A stretch of 64,000 bases of DNA from Atopsyche davidsoni. Taxonomy: Eukaryota > Arthropoda > Insecta > Trichoptera > Hydrobiosidae. Positions 1 to 10,794 of the stretch are shown here, piece after piece (positions within the stretch are counted from its first letter, which is position 1; each line of letters opens with the position of its first letter). Made by a program: the position numbers and the translations under genes. The notes beneath the pieces were generated by a model. The model had not been told where the DNA came from and ran no database searches. It worked only from the letters and a program-made list of their open reading frames with translations. Location of the stretch: the NCBI GenBank assembly GCA_022113835.1, contig JAILWY010000028.1, forward strand, positions 4,866,001 to 4,930,000. Reading direction: 5' to 3'.

Positions 1-3000
1 TAACAGATTATATATTATATTCCATGTTATGTGATGGTTTCTGCTGCATATATGATTGGAAGAAAGCGAGGTTTGATATTGTAATTTTTCTTGAGTGTCA
101 TAAAAGTGAAGGTTCCATTATGAAAGACTTAAAAATTGGAGGAGAGAAATTGATAATTCATTTTTATAATAATCATCCTTCAAACGTTTATTTTAATGTT
201 AAATATCCAATAGATTAAATTATACATTTCCAACGGTGAATGTATTGTAATATTTTTTTAAAACTTTACCTTTAAAACGTATAGTTGACTTGTTGTTTTT
301 AATTTTGCTTGAAATCAACACGAAACGATTGAAAGATTATAAAATTATATATTCCATGTTGTAATACCAACTGACTATGATTTTAAAATAACTTGAATTG
401 CGGAAACACGATTGCAAAGCGGAGTATTCCTGTAGTTTTATTTTTGCTTTCGGGCCGCGGTGTATTCGCTTTTGCACCCTTCGCCCGTTTCGATTTGAAC
501 TAAATCAATTTCTACTGCTACTTTTTAACAATCGTAATAGTCAACGCACATTGTGAAAGGATGTATCGTGGGGAAGAATTTTTTTGTTGTTGCTGTTAAC
601 ATCCGTAGCCGATTAATACAAGACGATTATTTTGTATGAAATTTCAAATTTTTAACTTATTGGCACATATGTGCTGTAAGTTTTGAAATACGGTGTGTAT
701 AAAATATAATTAATTTTTCATAAAAGCGGTGAGCACATTTGCTTGTGGGAGCCATCCATATTGTCACGGGAACGCTGGATTATTGTATTGACAAGAAATG
801 AATTAATTTTCAGAGCTCTATAAGAATGAATGTATTTTTGTCACCTGGAACTGGTTGTGTCGTTAGTCTGGCCTTCCTGTGAGAATACAATGCAAACGGA
901 GTAATTCCAAGAGTGGACTCACATCCACGACTTCATGACTTTTCTGGCTTCGTTGTATTCCATTTTTGTGCATTTCTTAGGCCATAATATGTATTTTTAG
1001 AACCTACTCTATTTTTATATAATTTTGTATCGTAGGCTAAAGAACTGCGCGGCGCCAGGAGCGAGCGAGAGGGGAGCGAGTAAGACAGCCGCAGCTGTCT
1101 CTCGGGATATGAGACTTGAAAGTGTATCTTTCCAAGTATTACTCGAAGTGTACACAAACTTCAAGTAATATTATATTTCCTATATTTTTAATGTACAACA
1201 ACAGCACGCAAATTTTGTTTATTTTTATTGCATATCATTAACGTTAAATAGCTTCGATTCGGTTTCTCGAAATATTATAATTTTTTTTTAGGTAAACAGA
1301 AGATATTGAATATGATTTAATAGTGTTTGTAACATAAGTGCAACGATGAATTTTAAAAAGGCTCTAATAGCTTAAAGATTTTTTTTGTTAAATAAAAAAA
1401 CTGCATTGACTGTCACTTGTGTGATAAAAAAATCATTCTCACACTGAATATTGTAAAAGGTAAAATGAATTCTCGTGACAAAGAATGCATTTAAAGTAAC
1501 ATACAAATTTTTTTAGACCAATCTATCTTGAACGCATTCTTTAGCATTTGTGTTCATCTTCAGATTGACTGATCAAAACTGACGGCAACAAACTTTGTAA
1601 AGACTCCGGCAAATGCTCGGGACACTGAACAATAATTGAAAATTCTAAATGATACCGTTTTAATCGTAGGACTCGTAGTTTTGTCTGCGATATTGGGTTC
1701 TTATATATGTTTGTGTAAATAGTTTTAAAAAAATGTAATCGTAATACTGAGTATATAATACAAGTACAATGAATTGAAAGCCTTTAATTACACTTATGTC
1801 CGAGCAGCTGCAATCGACGTCTCATCCAGAGTCGGTACATCAGATCAATAGAGAAGCAGTGTCGGTCACTAGCATTAATCGAGATGTTTGAATCTTTCGA
1901 GTTTGGTTGATCGTTCAGTTTTGACGGGTGAGTTTGGTCAGCCTTTTATTTGGTTTAGTGGATATATATTACCTTCATGATCAAATATAAAAAAATTAGT
2001 CCAACAAAGTTATACCTATTATTCTTTAGTTTATATTTTGATAGGTGAAAGAATGTTACGATATCAATGTCTCTAGGCATCTTTATGAATGTTCATATAT
2101 TATAAAAGTTATGATTGTAAATAAATTTATATACCTAGATTACGTGAAGAGGTTGAGATCATAAGGATGTAAATCACATTTGTACGGAGCTTATACACTT
2201 ATAAACATAGTGCCTCATAGCGACTTTTATGCTATGATTTAATTTTTTTGAGTTATAAATACAGTATTATTTTTCGTTTATCTGCTCACTTCTTAGGAAA
2301 ATGTTACTTACACGTCTGGATCCAACCCATTTTATTTTATGTCCCGTTTTAAATTCTATGTTCAATATAATATAGCCGAGAACATATCATATGAATCGCT
2401 GTTTTTTTTTAATGCATTTATACTTGAAATAATTATAACAAACAAACGCCACGTATCCGTGAATATTTAATTATATTCATTAGCAGAATGAAGTGTTTAA
2501 TAATGTGACAATTATTGAAATGAGAAAATAACAGGTTTTAAAGCTGTGCACTGATAATGGTGACAGTTTTTTTACTCATGGGAATCTTGGCTGTTGTTAT
2601 TGAAGATAGTGGATGGTACATCTATAAACGTATTGTTTCTTACAGAAAGAAAATATTTTATGGGACTGAAAGAAGAAAACCCTACTGTTCTTTTTTGAGT
2701 ATCAACTTATCAGCCGATATGGAGAGGTCATGCTCCGGCTGGAATGAATCGAGAAAGGCTGATTTTTATGAAGAAGATATGAAAAGTAACTCAGTGGGTT
2801 CTAGAAGTAATATATAAAGACCCGGGGACTACGCTATTCTCCCTAAGAAAACCACGAACAGACAGAGATATGTTAAGTTATCGTTACCAACCTCCTCCGA
2901 AGAGAGGCACCTGAAGAAGAAAAATCAATGAAAACTCACTAATTGTCAGATTTTTTTAAGTTTAATTTTGACCCGTAAATTTAAGGACCAAATTATCTAA

Positions 3001-3482
3001 TAAATGCTAAATTATATTTAGTATTTTTCCAACAAGGGATCCAGTCAAGTCTCCTAATTTTTCTATGAAAAATTATAATTTAGCATCATTTTAATTGATA
3101 ATTTTATAAATATGTCAAATCGTGAAAGTCAACTCGCTGCATAATAAAATATTGTCGGAAACAATGTTGCTACAGTAATTGAATGGGTAATATTAAATCA
3201 ATGGGTGGCGAGCAGGTTGGGCTCCTTTCAATGTCACAAACTACCCACACCTGTCTCCTGATTTCCACCCTCTATTGTTGTGGTCCTGGTTGCCATGACC
3301 GCGAGTCAATATGTGAGGTGACCATGCTTCCTAATTTACCGCCCCATCGCAAATAATTGGCCTCTTTTAAAATCGGTTTGTAAACTGAACTATTCATTTA
3401 TAGTTCTTACTATATTTATATTAATTTTTAGATTAATGTCAATCAGAATGCGTTTTTATTTACCCATGCAGGTATTAGTATA
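1..3482. other. Gene-poor 5' region
   Basis: No convincing gene is visible. The DNA is AT-rich with short open frames only. A GC-rich patch at about 1046-1110 stands out in base composition. A stretch near 1800-1940 ends in a donor-like GACGG/GTGAGT and could be a 5' untranslated exon of the next gene, whose first coding exon has an upstream acceptor at 4785-4786; this is only an inference. An 86-codon open frame at 2557-2817 has no recognisable domain and runs up to a dispersed repeat copy at 2818-2935. Confidence 0.5.
2818..2935 (-). repeat. Dispersed repeat copy (family A)
   Basis: This stretch carries a 'gacccggggactac' block, then a 'taagaaaacca' block, then 'gagaggcacctgaagaagaa'. The same order recurs on this strand at 48923-49012. 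It recurs reverse-complemented at 48566-48672 and 50150-50284, with shorter pieces at 54865-54925 and 60340-60376. It is probably a fragment of one interspersed element; no coding domain was recognised. Confidence 0.55.
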
Positions 3483-3672
3483 TTTATGTGATTAAGCACA
3501 TTTTTTCATACATTGAAAACAATTAAAGAAAACTCTCAGAAAATATCATCGTGACTTGTCACGATCATCGTATCACGTATCACGTATCATCCCTCACAAG
3601 TCACGATGATATTTTCTGAGAGTTTTCTTTAATTGTTTTCAATGTATGAAAAAATGTGCTTAATCACATAAA
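3483..3672. repeat. Perfect 77-bp inverted repeat (hairpin/MITE-like)
   Basis: Positions 3483-3559 and 3596-3672 are exact reverse complements, separated by only 36 bases containing repeated 'atcacgt' steps. The arm sequence includes 'aaactctcagaaaatatcat' and belongs to the same family as the outer parts of the SINE-like copies at 16962 and 61009. The tRNA-like core seen in those copies is absent here, so this is either a deletion derivative or a foldback of the tail. Confidence 0.85.
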
Positions 3673-3889
3673 CTTACTATATTTGTCAATCTCACGCATG
3701 AAATCTCTAATATGATTAAAACCAAAAAAATATATTTATAACACCTTTGATAGAAAAAATACATTACAGTTATTTTGATTTACTAACGTTTATAAAGTAT
3801 GAATAAAATTTAAACTTATATTTTAACTGCGTAATTATTTTTATTTTGTATATCAATTATAAAAGTGCTGAATAACATTGGGATATTTT

Positions 3890-4213
3890 TCAACCCTTAA
3901 TTGCATACCGTTGCCGATCGGCAACAAATCCTAAAACCTTTTTTAAAACCCCATAAAAACGTAAATCATCTTTCAAGTCTTTCTGTTCACAGAATACATC
4001 GTAAATTGAAAGGTTTTTCATATTAATTTTAATTACATTAGAAGTATGCGTGCGTATGACAAAGTTGATAAATTTTACTGAAGCCATATTGATATCTCTG
4101 AGAACTTCAGAATTATCTCGGCAAAAAAATATTGTCTCTAAGAGTTTAACGAACAATTTATAATATTTTCTTTTGGTCACCCTAGTGTCACCCTTAGACC
4201 ATAGCGTCTGCAT
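3890..4213 (-). CDS. Hypothetical open frame, unrecognised
   Basis: An uninterrupted frame gives about 107 aa from the first ATG, and it stays open about 15 codons further upstream. The protein is basic and mixed in composition, with no signal peptide or membrane segment, and ends in KKVLGFVADRQRYAIKG. No family was recognised. It lies downstream of a 77-bp hairpin and upstream of a degenerate tRNA-like stretch. It may be a transposon relic, a single exon of an unseen gene, or chance. Confidence 0.2.
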   Translation of the reverse strand: MQTLWSKGDTRVTKRKYYKLFVKLLETIFFCRDNSEVLRDINMASVKFINFVIRTHTSNVIKINMKNLSIYDVFCEQKDLKDDLRFYGVLKKVLGFVADRQRYAIKG

Positions 4214-4878
4214 TCTCTTGAAAACATTTGGTCGTGCTGAAGACTGTGGTGACAGCAATTCTTGGCTATCTCAGCCGTGCGGTGATGCAGTGGACTGCCG
4301 GACATCGGGGACCACATCCAACTAAAGTAATAAGTATAAAAATTGCCACAAGGACTACCTACTCAATGAAAAAAAAACACATTTATCCATAGTACTTATT
4401 TTTGCTGGAAATGCATGTCTTTCCAATTAATTATAATATAAATGAATTATAAAATTACAATTTGTCAAATCTAGTTTAAACACTTGTTTCGTTGGTTTAA
4501 AAATATAATAATTCGTTTTTCAAGACGTGGTTTATTGTCACTACATCATTGAGTATATTTATAATCTATAATTTATACGTTGTTTAGTGGTTTTTATTTA
4601 CACGTTGCCTGGATTTTCTATAGAAGAGGGGAATATCTAAAGTAAATGCATAAACCCAAAAATCTACTGTATAATATGAGCCTAATGGTTTAAAAACTAC
4701 GATATGTGTATTTTACTGAATTATAATAAAATAAAATAAATTTTACTTTAACGTAAGTACAACCAAAGTTTTTATATCACTTTCAGGTATAATGTAAAAA
4801 GAAGTCGATCGTAGAGTTGTTGAAGAAATAGATACCGTGACATGCTTGTAGTTGGAGCTGGAAGTGCCGGACTCGGTT

Positions 4879-7800
4879 ATGTTGCACGTTGTAGCTGTGC
4901 TGGGGGCACTTGCGTGCGTTCTGCCCACTGCCGCTCCCAAATGGGTGGAGGGTCACCTCAAGACTTCACAGGTTTGTTCTACTCGTATATTCTTTAAAGA
5001 AGAATCTTCGGGATACTACGCACAACTGAATATATAATTTTTACTTTGGTCGTAGAACTGGGCTTTCCTCGCGAGATTCTGCTTTCTTTCCTATGACGGT
5101 CAATTTGAGTATCAAATCGAGTTTAACCAAGAGATAGGGATTCCCAATCTTCTCTTGTACTATGATGACGAGAGTCAATGGCCCAGCGTATACCGCAGCA
5201 ACAAGGTACCGGTGTCTTCTCGAATAACGTAAAACGGTATCTGACCAAAACATTAATAACTATTTATATTTTTAGACATGTGCCCAGCGAGAGGCCGTTC
5301 TCAACAGGGCGGGGCAAAATCAAATCATTCCACTCTCACAGTGGTATCCAGAGAACGATCTGTCCGGCTGCGTCATGAAGCCTTTGGAGGATGAAACTCC
5401 CACCAAGTAAGTTATAGTTCTGCAAGATGAAATTTTTTCACTCACAAAGTGATATTTGTGATTAACATAGAAATTTTTTAATTTTCAGGACAACTCCGAA
5501 TCCAAGAGATAAAAATAAAACCCAAACAAGACTGACGACAACAAAAAAGCCCCAAATTTTTCACGATCCCAACACGACAACTCAAGATCCTCGCTACTAC
5601 GACCAGTTTCTGATCAGCACCACTGCTAGCACTGTAGGTGTGACTCCGATCTCAGACTCTTCCGCCGCTTCTTGGACCAGCACCGATTCCCATCTCGAGC
5701 TTCTGGACGAGCCGGTGACGGAGACGGTTGAGACCGATGATGATGTTCAGATTGTGGGTGGTTTCGTGCAGGCGGTGACAGTCGGCGTGCCTATCAAGAA
5801 TCATTCTGATATGCAGCTTGACTTGAGAGATGTAGAGCTATTGTTTGAACCGACGGAAAAGGTAAGTCAATGAAGATATAACCGCTGTTTTATTTTGTTG
5901 CTTACTAATTTATATATTTTCAAAATCTTAAGAATAAAGTGTCTTTAGTAATAGTTTTTATTTACTATATAAAATGCAGCGAAGTCATTCAGTACTCAAG
6001 AAACGTTCAGCGGCAGCGGCGTTGCGTCCATACGAGGCAATGCGCAGCCGCAAGTTCATCCCTGCTCCACAGCGGCCGGCACGGGCGCCTGGTGCACGCC
6101 TCACTGTAACGTGTCGCCACGCTCGGCGCTTCCGTTCTGTGCGTGAACGATGGTGGTTCATCGCCATCAGCAATTGTGGTGAACCCAAAGTACGTTAGCT
6201 TTTATACAAGTGGATTTTTGTGTGAACTCATTCTTGTGCCTTATTAAATTTTTATAAAAATTTCAGGGCTTAGACATTAAGTATAGGTTCCTAATGACTA
6301 ACGGTCCAGTGGGAGATTATTGGCATGAGCACTTCTCCGCTGATGAGTTCTGTAAGTATGAATACTGTAAAGTAATAATTACGTTGTGTGAGGTATTGCC
6401 TTATTTGGTTTGTGATGTTTGTATTACGAATATTTGACAGATGTGCTGCCGATCCTCATGGCGTTTTGCTTTGCGTACGTGCTTATGCTGATCGCGCTGG
6501 TCATGTGCAGCGTAGAGCTGAAGACCCGTCAGATGCTGCATTCTACCTACAAGCTGTTCCTGTTTTCCGTTTCGCTACAGCAGGGAGGTATTGTGCTGCA
6601 GTGCGCTGCCTGCCTTAAGTACGCCGTCAACGGCCGCGGTGCTATCAGCACCAACACCGTGGGTGAGTGCTGAGTATCTCTTAATCACATCGGTATTAAA
6701 TTGGTAATCAAGTGATGAGATGCAATGCGAGGTGTGGGTTGCAGGACAGCTGCTTTGCGGGCTGTCAGAAGTGTCATACTTGCTGCTGCTGGTGCTCATG
6801 GCAAAGGGGTACACCATCACCCGCGCACGCCTCAAAGTCGCCTTTACTATCAAGCTCACCGTGTTCACCTGCTGCTACCTCATCACCTACATCTCTCTCT
6901 TCATCTACCAGTCCCAGGTCTGTTTTCCATGTTTACAAACTTCTCAAGGCTTCTTAACAATAAAGAGATTATAATGATATTGTGAAAAACTGTGCAGGTG
7001 TTTGATCCCGGAGAAGTGCTGTATTTGTATGAGAGCCCGGCGGGCTACGGACTCATTGTGCTGCGCATCTGTGCTTGGTTCATGTTCGCGTACGCTATTG
7101 TCTTCACAATAAAAAAATACCCCGAGAAAGTAAGCAAAGAAATTTCATACCAAACCTGGATGCATTGATTAAATAAGTGGATTTTACTTGAAATGCGGTG
7201 TCGTTATAGAGCATCTTCTACTACCCGTTCTCCCTGTGCGGCACGCTGTGGTTCTTCGCAGGCCCACTGTTCATCCTGACGGCCAACAACTACATCGATA
7301 AGTGGGTGCGAGAGAGTGTCGTCATTGCTGTTTTACTCTTCATTACGTTTTGTGGGCACATCTCTTTCTTGGTAAGACTGGCTGAATTTTAAAAATTCAT
7401 ACATTGTCGAATTCTAGGAGAAACCTGGTTGGCGGTGTATTTATAGTTTCTATTGTATTTAGTTGCTGACGCTGCCGGTGTTTGCTAATAAGAACTTCCC
7501 GTACCACGTGCGCACCACGCAGATCGGTGTTATGGAGGTGGCCGGAATGGCGGCTGGTAATTCTACCGTGGACCGCTTCTCCCATAACATCTATACGCCG
7601 CACGCCCACGCCGTCATCATTCCGCTTTCCAGGTACTAACCGACAATGCTCTTCAAATTAATTTAATCATGTATATGGATGTTTTGGGCACACCCTGAGG
7701 GTTTTAAAAATGAAGGTAAAACACTGTTGCACCTATATGGTTTTTTTTTTGGTCTACAGGAGAACAGAGCAGTTGCTCGGAAGCGTGAACCAATCTGTCC

Positions 7801-8721
7801 CCAGCGCCCCACCTTTGCTGGGCTTAGACTCCCTGCACTCCTCCAGAGATACGGCAATCAGCTACATTGGAGTCGAGTCTCCAACTATTGAGCACGTCGG
7901 CCCCAAGCTGTCTGTCTCCACCCAGCACAGCAACGAAAGCGCCTCCAGTGAACACCTAGGGCCTCTGGCCGAGGACCGCTCCGACAGCATGGAGAATCGT
8001 TTCGTCCCAACAGAGATCGCCGAGCGGTTGCGACAGAACGGCATCCCGAAAAAAAACGAGGACTTAAAGACGGAGCAGCCTTCCGAAAACGGCAACGGCT
8101 CAATATTTTACATCGATAATCACGAGGGAAAAGAATATTCTTACAAGGATGACCCCGATTATATAAAGGATATTAATAATCCATTCCTGGTGGGTGCAAG
8201 CATGCGAGCGCGAAAGGGAGCACTGGAACCGCTGGTGAGAACTTTCCTGCGGGCACCACCTCCGCTCTGGTCACTGGCGCGAAGTACCAACGCCCCGCCC
8301 TCTAAGCTTCAGGGCACTGCTGTGAGGAAAACTGCCGCCGACTACAAGTTACAGGGAGTCATCGGTCAGTTGCTAATCAAAATATGAAAAACCAAACACA
8401 ACATCAACTGACGCATCAGTAAAGTATGGTATTTATTGTACCGTTTTAGGAACCTTCCCTTTGCCACATATTCCTCGCAGCGCTGAGCGCAGGCGAGCGG
8501 AGATGGCAGCTCTAATGGACGAGCCTGCGGAACCTCCTGTCAGCACGCAAGCAGACACTCACGCGGAGCGGACCGACTCGCCTCCCGCCGCCACTACAGA
8601 GGGGCCGGAGAGTGCAGGTCAGGACGTCTCCGAGAGCAGCGAGGCCAGTTTGCAGATCGCGCAGGAGCCTCTTGAATGTGCGGACGAAACCGTCCTCGCT
8701 CTCTACCCAAATACCAAGTAG
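4879..8721 (+). CDS. Transmembrane protein 145-like (GPR180/TMEM145 family)
   Basis: Thirteen coding exons encode 925 aa: 4879-4971, 5056-5205, 5276-5406, 5489-5861, 5980-6189, 6267-6351, 6441-6662, 6745-6917, 6998-7129, 7210-7371, 7463-7632, 7760-8364 and 8450-8721. The ATG at 4879 opens a signal peptide (MLHVVAVLGALACVLPTAA) and follows a 5' UTR acceptor at 4785-4786. The luminal part carries family signatures: AFLARFCFLSYDGQ, LLYYDDESQWPSVY, RSVRERWWFIAISNCG and HEHFSADEF. Seven hydrophobic segments follow, with FDPGEVLYLYESPAGYG and ANKNFPYHVRTTQIG. These match the rhodopsin-like TMEM145/GPR180 domain; such proteins are multi-pass membrane proteins and ligand and signalling are not inferred here. 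Two features are odd. A ~120-residue Thr/Ser/Asp-rich insert (exon 4) splits the ectodomain, and a ~290-residue acidic, Ser-rich C-terminal tail follows the last TM. Family assignment is secure; orthology to a named insect gene was not established. Confidence 0.93.
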
Positions 8722-9299
8722 AATGTTTCAAATTTTCTAATTTTGAAGAAGATATCATTTATAATTATTTTTAATGCACTGCACTAAGATGTGAAAATAA
8801 TGCATACAAAAAAAATATATTACGCAATCAACAGAAATTATTCAAACAACTTTATTATATTTTAGAGCCCTCGGCAAATTTATGCTGAAGAAAACAATAA
8901 AATTGCAACAGTAAATTTATTTATGAGGTAGTTCTCAAAAGTTATCCGTAACGCAGACCAGTTATTAAACTTCTTATAAGCTGAATGTCTAAATCTTCAT
9001 GTATGAAGCGTGATTCCTGTTTCGGCGTGGAGTCGGTACACCTGAAAAAATATTATTTTATTCTTGAATAAAAGCGACAAAATAAATTTTCTATTGTGCC
9101 GACTTTTTTCCACTGTTAAGTCAAAATTTTAAGAAAATAAAAACTGTGTTTTATATAATTTTTTTGATTACCTTAGCCTTAATACATTTGAATTATCAAT
9201 GCTAATGTTGCAGAGCTGGGTAAACGGTAGATTTGTAGCAGGATCGCAGCGTAGCAAGTCAATAATGATAGGCCGACTGCACTGATTGGGTCATTGGTT
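8722..9299. other. Intergenic, 3' flank of the TMEM145-like gene
   Basis: AT-rich sequence with candidate poly(A) signals for the upstream gene, for example AATAAAA near 8896. No further open frame or repeat was recognised. Confidence 0.5.
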
Positions 9300-9543
9300 A
9301 TGTATAATCGAGAGATGGAGATGGTGTCGAAGAGCGAGGCTGAGGGGCGTCCGAGTGCTTTCGGTGAAGGCGGCCAGGATCAAGACGCCCGAGAATGTTG
9401 ACGTTAATATTCGGCAATTACAGTATCAGGATTTCAGCGTGAGGTGGTTTACGATTCAGCGATCCCGTTCTGGACGCGTTTGCCCCGAGCCATGCACCGA
9501 GCAATTGGCTAAGGATATTTATAGGTGTGTAATTTTAAGTTAA
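9300..9543 (+). other. Possible coding exon fragment, unrecognised
   Basis: This short stretch is GC-richer than its surroundings. One frame stays open from 9286 and reads IKTPENVDVNIRQLQYQDF then TIQRSRSGRVCPEPC. It reaches a plausible donor (TATAG/GTGTGT) at about 9524. A second frame from the ATG at 9300 reads MYNREMEMVSKSEAEGRPSA before stopping. Composition suggests former or present coding sequence, but no domain was recognised and no partner exon was found with confidence. Confidence 0.2.
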
Positions 9544-9922
9544 AATACCTTTAGGTTGAGATAATACTTTTATAAAAAAATATAGTACAATGTATTTTAG
9601 TAATAATAAAGAATGAGTACAAATATAATATGCCTGCTTTATTTCTTACTGTTTTGTATGAATAATATTTTTTTAATAATAGGTACATACAATGATTAAA
9701 TATTTTATATAATATAAAAAGGAATGTCATTTGTAACATATCACTTATTTGTAACGCTAAAAATCATTTTATTTCAGTAAACGTTTTCATAAATTAAACA
9801 TGAAATTAAAACAGATTTTTCACGAGTATTAAGAGTATATATTTACGCTTTATATTTATATATGTATATATTTCGCAGATCGCAACGATCAATGTAAGAA
9901 TTTTACAAATACATATTGAAAA

Positions 9923-10127
9923 ATGAATTTATTCCGATTTGTAATGTCGGCTATTATCAGTTGGAGATTGACGCAAAACATTTCTGCGACTACGTTACCC
10001 TTTGCCGCTATCATTTACACTATTTAATTTTATTGATAATGCAACGGATGAAATGGAAGAAGTGCGAGATCGGCGTAAGCGACTACTTATTCAAGTTGCC
10101 TCCAACTCGGCTAACGATGATAAATAA
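9923..10127 (+). pseudogene. Small single-TM protein frame broken by a 1-base shift
   Basis: From the ATG at 9923, a frame reads MNLFRFVMSAIISWRLT and a hydrophobic stretch, stopping at 10025-10027. The next frame, one base over, continues immediately with FIDNATDEMEEVRDRRKRLL and ends at 10125-10127 after NSANDDK. Skipping one T at about 10023-10025 would join them into about 68 residues: a short basic start, one membrane segment and a charged tail. That layout resembles small mitochondrial inner-membrane proteins, but no family was identified. It could be a pseudogene, an assembly error or coincidence. Confidence 0.3.
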
Positions 10128-10794
10128 ATTAAAGGTATTTTGAGTATTGTCTTTCTAATTGCAACTGATACACCTCAAATTGTGACAAATCTGACTATCT
10201 TTATTTAATATCTACTGATATGGTTTACAATTTCCAAGGACAGTAGTCGAGAGGCAGTGCTCAATGTGTGCGAATCGAGAGTCGATTGCTCCGTCATCAG
10301 CAGACCCGTCATCCTTGACTTAAAAATGAAATGTAATAGCACCGTTCCCGAAGTTCTGAATAAAGTATTTTGAGCGTTCGTGTCGCATAGCAAATAGCAT
10401 TTTACAAATGTATTGTAAATATTTTCTAATTTATTTACGTGACTAGATTGCACTAAGATATAAATTCAATAACTACGCGAGCATAATTTAAATAATAAAA
10501 AAAACAAGGTATTGCTTTTACTAAAATTTTTTGAGTGTTGGCCAAATAATGAATCGAATGAACTTTTTCATAGGAATCGATTAAATCGAACGGAAACATT
10601 GAAGCGGTGAAGAATGAATGTGATTTTAAGCAGCAGAGTATGATCGTATTTATATTTTAATATGCCGAGCATATACTGTTAAACTAATTATAAAAAATGA
10701 ACGATAATTATACTTCATGAAAGAATATGTTTCACCGCAGCGGAATCTACTAAAAGCTTCCTTGATTACCTAATAATACGATGGTATTTCTGAT

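Noticed and set aside
2557..2817. 86-residue open frame with a hydrophobic start
   Set aside because: No recognisable domain or splice context; it ends at a dispersed repeat and is likely fortuitous.
4262..4320. tRNA-like stretch 'gtgcggtgatgcagtggact'
   Set aside because: It resembles a box A region of a tRNA-derived SINE, but no box B or cloverleaf follows, so it is too weak to list.
6388..6985. Overlapping open frames in several frames around exons 7 and 8 of the TMEM145-like gene
   Set aside because: Only one frame continues the conserved membrane domain across phased splice sites; the others are shadows.
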